IMG/VR virus record: IMGVR_UViG_3300031857_014260
Coordinates: 1 to 47,540 of that record
DNA from: a virus
Direction: 5' to 3' (one strand)
Length of the DNA stretch: 47,540 nt
Positions 29,515 to 38,798 of the stretch are shown here, in pieces; position 1 is the first letter of the stretch, and the number at the start of each line of letters is the position of its first letter. Both the position numbers and the translations under genes were made by a program. Under the pieces are notes generated by a model, which was given only the letters and a program-made list of their open reading frames with translations, was not told the DNA's origin and did no database searches.

Positions 29515-30618
29515 TCATAATTCTGGTAATTCTTCATAGTCAACGGCATCTGACATGACACCTATAACATAATTAGTCGATTCGTTCTCTTGCAATGCAG
29601 TTTGTTTCTTGCTAGTATCGCTATGCTTGTTAAACCAAGGAATGGGTGTAGTTTTTGGTGCAGGGCGCTGATACTTAATACCAATATCTTTTAAAGCACC
29701 TGCGGCTGTATAATCTACAAAATCTTTTAATATATTTGCATTAAGTCCAATCACAGGACCTTTCTTAAACAAATAATCTGCCCATGCTTTTTCTTCGCGT
29801 ATGACGTCTTCATACATAGAATACACTTCAGCTTCACATTCAATCTTTACTCGCTGAAAACGTTCATCGTCTTTTACCACTGTATTAATTAGCAAAGCAG
29901 TCCATTCTTTGTGTAGAATTTCATCTTGCAAAATTAAACTGATAATGTTACCATTTCCGATAAAGATTTTATTCTCAACCATTGCTAAACTTGTAGCGAA
30001 CGATACCATAAAGCGGAATGCTTCTAGTGCATAACTGGCATTTAGTGCTAACCAAATGGCTCGAATGTGTTGCTCTTCAGACACTGGAGGACTACCTAAT
30101 TCTTTTGCACAATTAATTGTGTGTAGTTGATCGTAATACTTGCCTACACTTGATGCCATATTGACAATTTCTTCAGTGTCGTGAATAGTGTTGAACACTT
30201 CCTTAGGCACGTTGTAGATATTACGAATAATATGACTGTAACTGCGACTATGTATATTAGTTTCAAAGAAACTCCAATTATACATTAATGCTTCTAACTC
30301 AGGCAAGCTAACACACGGTGTGAATACCTGTGCTGGGCCTCGACCCTGTAAGCTGTCTAAGGCTGTCTGTCTTAATAAGTTACTGGTAAAAATGTGTTTG
30401 ACCGCATCGCTAGATTCTTTGAAGTCTCCGGCATCTTTAGTTAAACTAATTTCTTCAGGAACCCAGTAGAACCCTCGTGCTGTCTGTTCTATTTTTTGTA
30501 TCTTAGGATACTTAACTTCTTCAAATCGCTGAATTGTAACCGGACCTTCTGGGTCTAGAAACATCTTACGATGTAAGTAGTCTGTCTTTGTGTTTAAATC
30601 ATACTGAGCTTTGCTCAT
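29515..30618 (-). CDS. nrdB: Ribonucleotide reductase class Ia small subunit NrdB
   Basis: The 367-residue product is the R2 subunit. It has DSLQGRGPAQVF, ELEALMYNWSFFETNIHSRSYSHI with iron-ligand Glu and His, and LILQDEILHKEWTALL with the later Glu and His ligands. The C-terminal VDYEELPEL is the acidic tail that docks on NrdA. It overlaps nrdA by 4 bases. It forms the tyrosyl radical for dNTP synthesis. The length and C-terminus resemble T4-like phage NrdB. Confidence 0.96.
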   Translation of the reverse strand: MSKAQYDLNTKTDYLHRKMFLDPEGPVTIQRFEEVKYPKIQKIEQTARGFYWVPEEISLTKDAGDFKESSDAVKHIFTSNLLRQTALDSLQGRGPAQVFTPCVSLPELEALMYNWSFFETNIHSRSYSHIIRNIYNVPKEVFNTIHDTEEIVNMASSVGKYYDQLHTINCAKELGSPPVSEEQHIRAIWLALNASYALEAFRFMVSFATSLAMVENKIFIGNGNIISLILQDEILHKEWTALLINTVVKDDERFQRVKIECEAEVYSMYEDVIREEKAWADYLFKKGPVIGLNANILKDFVDYTAAGALKDIGIKYQRPAPKTTPIPWFNKHSDTSKKQTALQENESTNYVIGVMSDAVDYEELPEL

Positions 30619-32945
30619 AGTTTACATGCCTCGCAATCATCATCTTCTAATACTTCATGAAACCCGTTGTACTTCATTTCTAACGGTGTTTCTTCCTTTT
30701 CTGCCTTGACGCCTGTTTTGTTAATAAGGCTATAATAGAAAGTTTTCAATCCCCAATAGTGAGCCATCATTAAGTTTTTAGCAATCAATGTAGTTGGTAC
30801 TTTACGATCTGCATAGTGCGCAGGATTGTAGAATGTGTTTGTGCTAATACTTTGATCAACATATGCAGCTAGAACTGCCGCAGTCTTGATGTATCCTGCA
30901 CAATCTTTTTGATCCCACATTAGCTGATATTTGTTTTTTAATTTATGATACTCAGGAACAACTTGAGTAAACGAACCAGCTTTGCTTTCTTTAACGCTAA
31001 TCAAGCTCATAGGCATTTCAATGCCATTTGTACTATTAATAACAACACTACTAGACTCAACTGGAGCAATAGCCATAAGAGTAGCATTTCGTACACCATA
31101 TTGTTTCATCTCCTTCCTAAGAGGTTCCCAATCTAGTTCTGGTGTAAAATTAGTTAATTTATTAACACCGTCGGCTCTTAATTCCCAAGGAAAAATACCT
31201 TGACCGTAACGTGTTTGATCACTATCTTTGCACTTGCCTCTTTCTTTGGCTAGTTCAACTGTGGCTTCTGTTAGGTAGTAAGCTTGATGCTCGATCCAGG
31301 ATTTAACCTCTCCCAATGCATCGGCTTCACCGTATCGTAGGCCGCGTTTAGCATGCCAATAAGCAAGATTAGTAACACCAATACCCAAAGGCTGAATTTC
31401 GTCATTGCTTAGTTTACTCTGAATTGATAAGAAATCTTGATAGTCCAGTATGTTACATAGACTACGTTGTAAAATGCGACAAGCACGTCGCATATCTTCT
31501 GGGTTACGGAACGCTCCCCAGTTAACACTACCCAAGGTGCATAAGGCAATACGTCCTTCATCATCATCAAGTCTCTTAAATGGTTTAGTAGGTAATAGAA
31601 TTTCGCAGCATAGGTTACTTTGATAAATGGTATGATACTCAGGATCAAATGGTCCTTGATTCATTACATTATCAATAAACACAAGATAGATACGACCTGT
31701 GTCTGTACGTTCTTTTAGAATTCCACTCTTAAAAACTTCTTCTGCTGATATAGTTTTCTTGCGCAGGCCAGGTACTTTCTCGTACTTGACGTATAGATCT
31801 TCAAACCGTTTCGAGTCTCTATAGAAAGCTTCATAAAGGTCTGGTACTTCATTGGGATCAAAGAAAGTAATGGATTCTTTATTTTTAAATCTGCGCCAGA
31901 AGAAAGCAGACAATACCACCCCGTAGTCCATGTGTCTAACTCGGGTTTCGTCTGTGCCTTGATTATTCTTAAGCACGATAAGATCATCAAACTGATGATG
32001 CCAAATAGGATAAAAAACTGTAGCACTAGCATTACGTATACCACCTTGACTGCAACTCCTTAAATCTGCGAACCACTTTTTCAAAAAAGGAATCATGCCA
32101 GTGTGCATGATTTCACCACCACGTATAGGACTGCCTAATGGACGTAGTCGACCAATCTCTAAACCAATGCCTGCACGTTTGCTGGCATACTTGGCCATCA
32201 TTTCTCCTGAAGCAAAAATGCTATCCAGGTCGTCATCACTGCGGATAAGAACACAAGAACTAAACTGTTTAGTCGGAGTGCCAAGACCAGCCAACACAGG
32301 TGTTGCAAGAGTAAACAAGCCGTCAGATGCGGCGGTATAATACTCTTTGATATATCGCATTCTTGCTGAATTGGGTTCTTCTCTATGGAAGACTGTTGCC
32401 GCTGCCACCATGTATCTAACCTGTGGAGTTTCATAAATTTCCTTTGTGCTACGATTCTTAACTAGATATTTTTCAATTAGTTGTTCAATAGACGCATATC
32501 CATATTGTTCATCTTTGGAATGATCGATCATATCATTCATTTTATTCCAGTCTTCTTCACTATACCACTCTAATAGCTCATTAGTATACAACCCCGTAGC
32601 TACGTTTCTTTTTACGATTTCGTAAAGGTGGGGAGGCTCGTATTGGCCATATACATCCTTACGTAGCATACTCAAACGTTGTTTGCCTGCTACATATTGA
32701 TAATTGGTGTGTCCTAGATCTGGATTGCTTTCGATATCGATAAGGTCCACTATTGCTCTTAGTGTTATTTCATCGATTTCTTTGGTTGTAATTCCATCGT
32801 AGAAGTGCGGTTGACTTTTAATTTCAATCATTGACTGACTAACGTCAGCGATTTCCTTGCATACTTTAGCTATCTGTGTCTGCCATTTTTCAATCATTAA
32901 TGGCTCTTTTTTTCCGTCGCGTTTAATTACTGTTATGTTTGTCAT
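30615..32945 (-). CDS. nrdA: Ribonucleotide reductase class Ia large subunit NrdA
   Basis: The 776-residue product has an N-terminal ATP-cone (ITVIKRDGKKEPLMIEKWQ), the active site cysteines in SSCVLI and NLCCEILLP, the radical-chain MAIAPVESSSVVINSTNGIE, and a C-terminal CEACKL redox pair that glutaredoxin would reduce. It is complete. An AATAAATAAG late-promoter-like motif lies 24 bases before the start. It reduces ribonucleoside diphosphates for phage DNA synthesis. Confidence 0.97.
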   Translation of the reverse strand: MTNITVIKRDGKKEPLMIEKWQTQIAKVCKEIADVSQSMIEIKSQPHFYDGITTKEIDEITLRAIVDLIDIESNPDLGHTNYQYVAGKQRLSMLRKDVYGQYEPPHLYEIVKRNVATGLYTNELLEWYSEEDWNKMNDMIDHSKDEQYGYASIEQLIEKYLVKNRSTKEIYETPQVRYMVAAATVFHREEPNSARMRYIKEYYTAASDGLFTLATPVLAGLGTPTKQFSSCVLIRSDDDLDSIFASGEMMAKYASKRAGIGLEIGRLRPLGSPIRGGEIMHTGMIPFLKKWFADLRSCSQGGIRNASATVFYPIWHHQFDDLIVLKNNQGTDETRVRHMDYGVVLSAFFWRRFKNKESITFFDPNEVPDLYEAFYRDSKRFEDLYVKYEKVPGLRKKTISAEEVFKSGILKERTDTGRIYLVFIDNVMNQGPFDPEYHTIYQSNLCCEILLPTKPFKRLDDDEGRIALCTLGSVNWGAFRNPEDMRRACRILQRSLCNILDYQDFLSIQSKLSNDEIQPLGIGVTNLAYWHAKRGLRYGEADALGEVKSWIEHQAYYLTEATVELAKERGKCKDSDQTRYGQGIFPWELRADGVNKLTNFTPELDWEPLRKEMKQYGVRNATLMAIAPVESSSVVINSTNGIEMPMSLISVKESKAGSFTQVVPEYHKLKNKYQLMWDQKDCAGYIKTAAVLAAYVDQSISTNTFYNPAHYADRKVPTTLIAKNLMMAHYWGLKTFYYSLINKTGVKAEKEETPLEMKYNGFHEVLEDDDCEACKL

Positions 32946-32968
32946 TGCTTTTTATTTTTTAAGAAACT

Positions 32969-32974
32969 TATTTA
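32969..32974 (-). promoter_or_regulatory. T4-like late promoter candidate (AATAAATAAG)
   Basis: The RATAAATA motif on the minus strand is 24 bases before nrdA. Confidence 0.5.
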
Positions 32975-33013
32975 TTGATGCCAAAAACGAGAATAAAACT
33001 TCTGTTATTAATT

Positions 33014-34633
33014 TTAAATATTTTTATAAATTGCTGCAAATGAATAATATAATTCTCCCGAATCATTGTAAGTTAAATTTTTGTACTTGATAATAATAGT
33101 ATCATAACTTGAAGCACCGTCAGTATCAACTAACTGTGCAGAAAAAGTTAAATCCAAATCGCCGCCGGACGCACCTGTAAAATCATAATCATCACTTAAT
33201 ACTAGATTATTACGAGCAGCATCTAGTGCAATCTTAATTGTACCTTTTCTCATTAGTACTGAGTTCGAACTTCTGTAGATATAAGATATTTCGTAACCAG
33301 CTAAGTCATAAGCGGGCAATCTAAATAAATCTGTAAATATCGGTGTTTGTGTTAAGATAACTTTTTGTGTTTGACTAATTTTGTACTCAGAGATACCAGC
33401 AACTTCTGCAATATACGGTTCAGTTGAACCAGAATCAGATAAAATAGTCGACCTGTCAAAAATACAATCATTACTATTATTACCAATAATGTCAAATCTA
33501 ATTTGGTTATAGATAGGAACACTGCTATTACCAAGATCATTACCTACATTATTAAAGAAGCAATGGCTAACAAGATTATTGGTTCCCTTTTGTACTAATA
33601 CACCTTCTTGATATATTCTTTCAAAAAAGCATCTAGAAATAATATTAGATCTAGGTCCGTAAATTTCCCCTGTACTAATACCGTCGGTGTTAGCACCAAA
33701 GGAGACAGCAACTCTGCTGTCAGTGATATTACAGTTTTCAATGATATTGAACCGAATATCGTTGTCTGAATGGATTCCGCAATCTACACCACTGATTGTG
33801 ATATTATTAAATGTATTATTTCTACTGGTAACTAACGCACTTAAGGCATTAAGAGATATACCTCTTGATATTGCTGTTTCATCTTGTACTGTAGGAGTCC
33901 AATCTCCTTCAATTTTGATATCTTCAAAATATGATTCTTTGGCAGCATCTAAAATAATACCGCTAGTAGATGCATCGTTTAATTTAATACTAAACCCTTT
34001 AAGAGTAATTCTTTTAGGCTGTGTTCCCAGTGTTGCACTAGCAATAGGTGCAGGATCTCCTTGATCACTATTATCGTTTACACATCTAAATGCAGCGTCG
34101 TATCCTTCACCTACAAAGTTAAAAATAACTTTATCAGTACCAGCACCTACTAGATTGCAATAACTTGGAATATAAATTGTTCTATCGATGTCGTATGTAC
34201 CTGGCCCAACTTCTAAAATGTATCTATTGGTAGTAGTATCTCTTGTAGAAATATTTAAGAAAAGTTGATCAATGGCTCTTTGCAGATTATCTCCACAGAC
34301 AGTACCATTAATAACTGCAAAACTAGCTACTGTAATGTGTTGATCTAATCTACTTTGTAAAGTAGTTTGAATCGGATAGTTGATGTCGTCACTAGTTTGT
34401 ATAGTGCTATCCATTTTTCTGTATTCATATTGATCAGACAGATCAAGTATATTATCGTGTTCGGTCAATATTTTAGTGTTCCCCACATACGGAGACCCTT
34501 CTGCAACTGAGCCGTTACCGATAAACAACTCTTGGGTATCTATCGCCCATGCAATTTCACCACCCGAAAGTTGGGGTAGATCTTCTCTTATACCTCTACG
34601 ATTTTGTATTTTGCTAATTTGAACAACGGCCAT
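33014..34633 (-). CDS. Tail fibre/spike protein with right-handed beta-helix
   Basis: The 539-residue protein begins VVQISKIQNRRGIREDLPQLSGGEIAWAID, an N-terminal virion-attachment-type segment common in phage tail proteins. A pectate-lyase-like beta-helix follows from about residue 140: DRTIYIPSYCNLVGAGT, ITLKGFSIKL, NNTFNNITISGVDCGI and NIIENCNITDSRVAV show the repeated coils. The last 130 residues form a separate domain. It may bind or cut host surface polysaccharide. GATAAATACT lies 22 bases upstream. Confidence 0.85.
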   Translation of the reverse strand: MAVVQISKIQNRRGIREDLPQLSGGEIAWAIDTQELFIGNGSVAEGSPYVGNTKILTEHDNILDLSDQYEYRKMDSTIQTSDDINYPIQTTLQSRLDQHITVASFAVINGTVCGDNLQRAIDQLFLNISTRDTTTNRYILEVGPGTYDIDRTIYIPSYCNLVGAGTDKVIFNFVGEGYDAAFRCVNDNSDQGDPAPIASATLGTQPKRITLKGFSIKLNDASTSGIILDAAKESYFEDIKIEGDWTPTVQDETAISRGISLNALSALVTSRNNTFNNITISGVDCGIHSDNDIRFNIIENCNITDSRVAVSFGANTDGISTGEIYGPRSNIISRCFFERIYQEGVLVQKGTNNLVSHCFFNNVGNDLGNSSVPIYNQIRFDIIGNNSNDCIFDRSTILSDSGSTEPYIAEVAGISEYKISQTQKVILTQTPIFTDLFRLPAYDLAGYEISYIYRSSNSVLMRKGTIKIALDAARNNLVLSDDYDFTGASGGDLDLTFSAQLVDTDGASSYDTIIIKYKNLTYNDSGELYYSFAAIYKNI

Positions 34634-34654
34634 ATTCTTAACTCCAGTAGACAG

Positions 34655-34660
34655 TATTTA
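34655..34660 (-). promoter_or_regulatory. T4-like late promoter candidate (GATAAATACT)
   Basis: The RATAAATA motif on the minus strand is 22 bases before the beta-helix tail protein gene. Confidence 0.5.
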
Positions 34661-35377
34661 TCCGTCTATTTTGTAATACTGACTCACTCTATCGCACCAG
34701 CGATTTGTCCACATATCAAAGTCTTTTGGTTCTAAAATAAACTGCTGATATTCTGGTTCTCCCCACTTTCCTGGCTCTATTTCAGGAGGACGTACACACA
34801 TCATAATTACACCCTTGCGTATATTAGTCCCGTGTACTTCGTTGTGAGCTAGTGCATATGCAGTAAGCTGCAAGAAATAGTCACCAATCCACTCTAATTT
34901 TTTAGGCTTATTAGTTTGTTTAAAATCTAATATACTTTCTTCACCTTCGTGAAGTCCTACGCAGTCTGTGGTACCAGCATATAATGAGGGGAAATATAAA
35001 GGTACTTCACTACCCCATACTTCATCTACTTTAGGAAAACCTACTTCTATAACTTTTTGAGCCATAAGTAGACTTTGTTGTGCATATGGATTAGTAAGAC
35101 TTTCTCTAAGTTGTTCACCTTTGATGTAGTCTTCTAAAAACTTATGCATACGTGTCCCACGTCCGGCAGCTTCAGTAGTTATTTCTTGAGCTCGTTTCTC
35201 CCCAACTGCTTTTTTCCAGTTGGCAAGAGCTTCTTTTGCTTCGGCTGGTTTGGTACGATCCAATATTGTGGTTACGCTAGGAACACTGTCGCCGGCTGGT
35301 GTTGCATATAGCCGGCGTCCGTTTATTTCTTGTCTAGATATTTTTTCGTATACAAATTTGTGTTTTAATAGAGTCAT
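34658..35377 (-). CDS. PD-(D/E)XK nuclease (RecB-like exonuclease)
   Basis: The 239-residue protein has TEAAGRGTRMHKFLEDYI (motif with the RGTxxH of Cas4/RecB-type nucleases), LYAGTTDCVGLHEGEESILDFKQTNKPKK (Asp, then D-x-K) and FLQLTAYALAHN (QxxxY). These fit the active site. It may degrade host DNA or process phage DNA. The last codons overlap the late-promoter motif for the next gene. Confidence 0.88.
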   Translation of the reverse strand: MTLLKHKFVYEKISRQEINGRRLYATPAGDSVPSVTTILDRTKPAEAKEALANWKKAVGEKRAQEITTEAAGRGTRMHKFLEDYIKGEQLRESLTNPYAQQSLLMAQKVIEVGFPKVDEVWGSEVPLYFPSLYAGTTDCVGLHEGEESILDFKQTNKPKKLEWIGDYFLQLTAYALAHNEVHGTNIRKGVIMMCVRPPEIEPGKWGEPEYQQFILEPKDFDMWTNRWCDRVSQYYKIDG

Positions 35378-35408
35378 ACTCTATTATTACATCTTTGTAA
35401 ATGAAATG

Positions 35409-35725
35409 TCAAGTCTTTAATTCTTTTGCAGCAGCACGTTTAGCCATACTATCTAAATTACTGGTTTTTTTATTAAGAGTAACTTGATCGTTGGCCTTGG
35501 CTTTAGTTTTGAGGACTACGCCATTTGCGTCATACTTTTGGACTAAATTTTTTATTCTTGGATCAGAATTATAAATTTTATCAAAAGAATTGTAATCAAG
35601 AGCAGTGCCATCGTCGAGACTATTACTGATATCTAACCAAGTATGGACAGAGGTTTGTCTTTTTGAATCTGCACTGTTTTGGAAGGTATTAAGAATGCGG
35701 AAAAGATCTTCCGCATCCTCATTTA
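35409..35725 (-). CDS. ORF in -1 frame after A10 run; frameshift extension or start-less gene
   Basis: From about 35720 to the stop at 35409 runs 103 codons of protein-like sequence (for example TSVHTWLDISNSLDDGTALD, then LVQKYDANGVVLKTK, ending AKRAAAKELKT). It has no ATG, GTG or TTG near its beginning; the first Met is near the end. It enters in the -1 frame exactly at the poly-A run that ends the upstream gene, where A AAA AAA is a classic slippery sequence. Either a -1 frameshift makes a fusion of about 410 residues, or the homopolymer length was miscalled, or an ATA/ATT start is used. Confidence 0.65.
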
Positions 35726-36634
35726 TTTTTTTTTTGAAGAAAGAATTTGTCCGATTCTTCGGCTGTATTCAATGCTTTCTCTTTTGGCACGACCTGCAAC
35801 TTCAGTTCCGCCTGCTGCTGGTGCGCTAGCTGCAAATTCATCAGTTGCTGGCTCTTCTGGTCCCATTGCTGGTTCCTCGGTAGCACCAGATGTAGGAACT
35901 TCATTACCCATTGATGGTCCAGGTGGTTCTTCGCCTGTTAACAATCCCATTCCTGAGCTTAATGCTTGACGCTGTGTTTCTAAAGATGCTTGTAATTCTG
36001 ATAAGGCCGGTTTTACAATTTCGCTAAATCTAGTACTAACATCTGATCCCATATTTTGCTTGATACTGTCAAGTAGTTGCAATAATGATTCAGATTGCAT
36101 AGATGCAACGTCTTCGATCCAACCAGTAATGCGATCAACCATGTCTTTTCCTGACATGATAATACTAGCCTTGTCTTCTTCACTTTCTCTAAGAATTTTT
36201 TCACTGAGAACTGTTTTAAGAAGATCCATTGCTTCTTCTACTGATTCTTTCTTTGCCATCTTAGTAGCAGTGGCATGCATCACTTCGTCTCCTCTTTCGC
36301 CGTAGCGTTTAGAAAAGTCGCCCTTAACTTTTTTCATACCTTTAAAGTATTTTTCTTTTTTAGACTTTTCTTCAGGGGAAAGTGTTCTTTCAGTAATAGC
36401 TTGACTGATAACATCTAAAAATGCACGAGTTTTTTGATAATCATGATTCTCTACGACAGAGTCATAACTTTCAGTCATTTCGTAGTTATAGATCTTGTTT
36501 TTTAATTTAGCAGCAGCTTGGTATAAATCCTCAACTGTTAAATCCTCAAGTTTTAAGCTATATCCAAAAGTTTTAGCTAAATTTTCATTTAGCTTTTTGC
36601 TACTAACTGGTTTGGAAAATTCTGTAATTTGCAT
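35723..36634 (-). CDS. Virion-associated (scaffold/internal-like) protein
   Basis: The 303-residue protein starts MQITEFSKPVSSKKLNE, loosely like a capsid-targeting sequence. It has a helical body including YFKGMKKVKGDFSKRYGERG followed by DEVMHATATKMAKK, a basic motif I associate with marine T4-like phage head or internal proteins, and VLSEK (an LxE site). It ends with an acidic Pro/Ala/Glu-rich tail and RIGQILSSKKK. The final codons are the A10 run. CATAAATAAT lies 27 bases upstream. A prohead core role is plausible. Confidence 0.65.
   Translation of the reverse strand: MQITEFSKPVSSKKLNENLAKTFGYSLKLEDLTVEDLYQAAAKLKNKIYNYEMTESYDSVVENHDYQKTRAFLDVISQAITERTLSPEEKSKKEKYFKGMKKVKGDFSKRYGERGDEVMHATATKMAKKESVEEAMDLLKTVLSEKILRESEEDKASIIMSGKDMVDRITGWIEDVASMQSESLLQLLDSIKQNMGSDVSTRFSEIVKPALSELQASLETQRQALSSGMGLLTGEEPPGPSMGNEVPTSGATEEPAMGPEEPATDEFAASAPAAGGTEVAGRAKRESIEYSRRIGQILSSKKK
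35726..35735 (-). promoter_or_regulatory. Candidate -1 ribosomal frameshift site (A10)
   Basis: On the minus strand TCA AAA AAA AAA TAA contains A AAA AAA immediately before the 0-frame stop. Slippage by -1 would enter the 103-codon ORF. Confidence 0.45.
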
Positions 36635-36660
36635 GTCAATTGTTCCTAAATTGTTTTTAT

Positions 36661-36666
36661 TATTTA
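36661..36666 (-). promoter_or_regulatory. T4-like late promoter candidate (CATAAATAAT)
   Basis: An ATAAATA motif on the minus strand is 27 bases before the virion-associated protein gene. Confidence 0.5.
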
Positions 36667-36668
36667 TG

Positions 36669-37112
36669 TCAGAAATTGGTTTTAAATAGAGATGCTATTT
36701 CTGTTTTGTAGCGTTTAGCTCGGCCCAGACTTAGTTCATATCTCCATGTAAACACATCTCTTTTTACTAGATCATTAGTTATTTTTCTATAATGATTAAA
36801 GTAAATTGTATCAGTTGCATTTTGATTGTATTTATGGTCTAATTCTTTTATCTGTAAGTATTTTTTAAAATTAAAACTTTGATACGTTTTAGCTGCTAGC
36901 AAGGCTGTTGCTTTGAGGTAAAACGTATCAATTACATCACTGGTATTTTTCAAGCTATAAAGAGCCCAATTTTTATTTTTATCTTGTACAATAGCAAAGT
37001 CTTTGTATTGTATGCTTCCATCATTAAAAACAGTTATGGGTAGCTTTTTTTCAAAAACTTCTTTTATAAAAGTTTCAAATTCTTCAAATTGTTTTTTATT
37101 CTTCTTTTTCAT
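36669..37112 (-). CDS. Hypothetical basic protein
   Basis: The 147-residue Lys-rich protein has two-part sequence: ITVFNDGSIQYKDFAIVQDKNKNWALYSL, likely beta, then a helical half ending RAKRYKTEIASLFKTNF. No known motif is present. It overlaps the gene before by 17 bases and lies among virion genes. Confidence 0.65.
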   Translation of the reverse strand: MKKKNKKQFEEFETFIKEVFEKKLPITVFNDGSIQYKDFAIVQDKNKNWALYSLKNTSDVIDTFYLKATALLAAKTYQSFNFKKYLQIKELDHKYNQNATDTIYFNHYRKITNDLVKRDVFTWRYELSLGRAKRYKTEIASLFKTNF

Positions 37113-37302
37113 TAGCGATTATATAAGGATTGTCGTGTCCTACTTTAATTACCAAACTTTTACGAATCAACCCCTCAATAATGAATCTTTCCCTTTCCGA
37201 AAAGCTTAAAAAAGATCTAGCTGAATCTAACTTTTTAAGAATCTCTTTTTCCTCGTTAGTAACGTATATTTCAAAATTCTTAATTAGCTCATTAATTTTC
37301 AT
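37096..37302 (-). CDS. Small hypothetical protein
   Basis: The 68-residue protein starts MKINELIKNFE, sharing the MKIN(E/D) opening of the upstream gene (MKINDIVLSE). The body looks like a small winged-helix-type segment (LSFSERERFIIEGLIRKSLVIKVG). It overlaps both neighbours. It may regulate or bind DNA, but the evidence is thin. Confidence 0.6.
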   Translation of the reverse strand: MKINELIKNFEIYVTNEEKEILKKLDSARSFLSFSERERFIIEGLIRKSLVIKVGHDNPYIIANEKEE

Positions 37303-38789
37303 TTTAACCCAGATAATCTCTTAATAGCAGATAATTCAGATTCTTGGAATCTTCCGTAGCCACCAGCTGGTGGATTTGGTCCAGTAACTGTTGTAGGTTG
37401 TGTGCCTTGACCCTGCTGAGGGTTAGGAGCTGCTGGTTGACCTTTATCTTTCTTCATGAAGTTAGGAGTAATACTGCCTAAAAATCCTCCTTTACTTGGA
37501 GCCCTTGCAAGAATAAATTTGTCAGTTGGATCTCCTTTACCAATCCATTTTTGATCTTCTGGTGATAACGCTGCCCATGCTGCTGCCTTAGCCGGGTCTT
37601 TGCCTTCCCAAGGATTCGCTCCAGAAGCTGCTAGGGCTTTATCTGCTGCCCTAGTAGTCGCTCCGGTTTTTGGATCCCAATTACCGGGTCCAGGATACAT
37701 GCCTCTGTTAGCGAAAGAACCACCGTTTTTAGCTACCCATGCTAGTTCGTCATCTGAACTGCTAGTTACATTTCCGCCTGTGCCTGTTTTAACTGCCGGT
37801 GCTACTGTTGGATCTTTAGCTGGTTGAGTTGCTTGTCCTGTTTGTGTATTAGGGTTGTCTCCTGCTGCTACAGCCTGTCCCTGTTGTGAGCCTCCAGTAA
37901 AGTTACCATAGCCGCCGCCTGCTGCTTGTGCTGTTACTCCTAATGCGTTAGTTTTAGGCTCTGGTGTAGTAGATGTGCTCGATCTTGAAGCCATAGCAGA
38001 TGCAGCATTACCAGTTGATGGATTTTCGGGTGCTGGTGCTGGTGCTGGTGCTGGTGCTGGTGCTGGTGCTGGTGCTGCTGCCACTGGGGGTTGATTTCCA
38101 CCTATGGCTAATTGTTTCATTCTATCAAGCTCAGCAGAAGCTCCAGCTGACGGTTGTGCCATTTGCACGTTAGGATCTTTATTTGGATCATATGGATCTA
38201 TCGATGGATCAGCTTGTTGTGCTGCGGCTTTAGGAGTACCATCTGGATTGTGTGTTGCTCCGTATTTCTGTAACCATGCCTGTCCTTTAGGACCAGTAGA
38301 TGGTTTGCCACCTAATGTAGGTTGTGGGGCAACACTTCCAGGAGCTCTATTCTGAGTGCCTTGACCTGATTTTTTTGTTGCTGTCTTTGCCGGTGCTGCT
38401 GGTGCCTTAGTTGCTGCTGCCGGTGCTGCTGGTGCCTTAGTTGCTGCTGCTGGTGCTGCTGGTGCCTTAGTTGCTGCTGCTGGTGCCCGCGGTCTACCTG
38501 CAGCCGCATCTTGTGCTGCTTTTAACTGTTGAGCATTCATTGTTTTGGGCGCTGATGTTGATGGAACCGGTTTAGGAACACCAGCAGCTGGAGTTCCTGT
38601 ATTTGTTGCACCCGTTAAACCTGTTGCTCCGGGTAATTTATTCATAGTCGCTTGTCTTTTATTGAAATCCGCAGCTAACCTGTCTGACTCTGCATCCGCT
38701 GCCGCATCTTGCCTAGCGATATCTGCTTGCGCTGCTGCTGCTTGAGCAGTTTTTGGAGCTTCACTTAATACAATATCGTTAATTTTCAT
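37299..38789 (-). CDS. Ala/Pro-rich low-complexity virion-type protein
   Basis: The 496-residue product starts MKINDIVLSEAPKT, which fits a capsid-targeting peptide with cleavage after VLSE. Much of the protein is low complexity: three ATKAPAAPA-type units (about 105-135), an alternating Ala-Pro run near 240-255, and Thr/Gly/Gln-rich stretches. More ordered segments lie near the C-terminus (DPAKAAAWAALSPEDQKWIG). Glycine/proline-rich linkers suggest a flexible protein in the head or tail. Function unknown. Confidence 0.65.
   Translation of the reverse strand: MKINDIVLSEAPKTAQAAAAQADIARQDAAADAESDRLAADFNKRQATMNKLPGATGLTGATNTGTPAAGVPKPVPSTSAPKTMNAQQLKAAQDAAAGRPRAPAAATKAPAAPAAATKAPAAPAAATKAPAAPAKTATKKSGQGTQNRAPGSVAPQPTLGGKPSTGPKGQAWLQKYGATHNPDGTPKAAAQQADPSIDPYDPNKDPNVQMAQPSAGASAELDRMKQLAIGGNQPPVAAAPAPAPAPAPAPAPAPENPSTGNAASAMASRSSTSTTPEPKTNALGVTAQAAGGGYGNFTGGSQQGQAVAAGDNPNTQTGQATQPAKDPTVAPAVKTGTGGNVTSSSDDELAWVAKNGGSFANRGMYPGPGNWDPKTGATTRAADKALAASGANPWEGKDPAKAAAWAALSPEDQKWIGKGDPTDKFILARAPSKGGFLGSITPNFMKKDKGQPAAPNPQQGQGTQPTTVTGPNPPAGGYGRFQESELSAIKRLSGLK
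38029..38076. repeat. Hexanucleotide repeat, eight GGTGCT copies
   Basis: Eight tandem ggtgct units lie within the Ala/Pro-rich gene and encode its alternating Ala-Pro run. Such tracts can change copy number. Confidence 0.9.
38392..38482. repeat. 30-bp tandem repeat, three copies
   Basis: Units starting at 38392, 38422 and 38452 are nearly identical and encode repeated KAPAAPAAAT-type units of the Ala/Pro-rich protein. Confidence 0.85.
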
Positions 38790-38798
38790 AATTTTTCC

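Noticed and set aside
38029-38482. CRISPR array from the regular repeats
   Set aside because: The repeats are tandem, in frame and encode an Ala/Pro-rich protein; there are no unique spacers.
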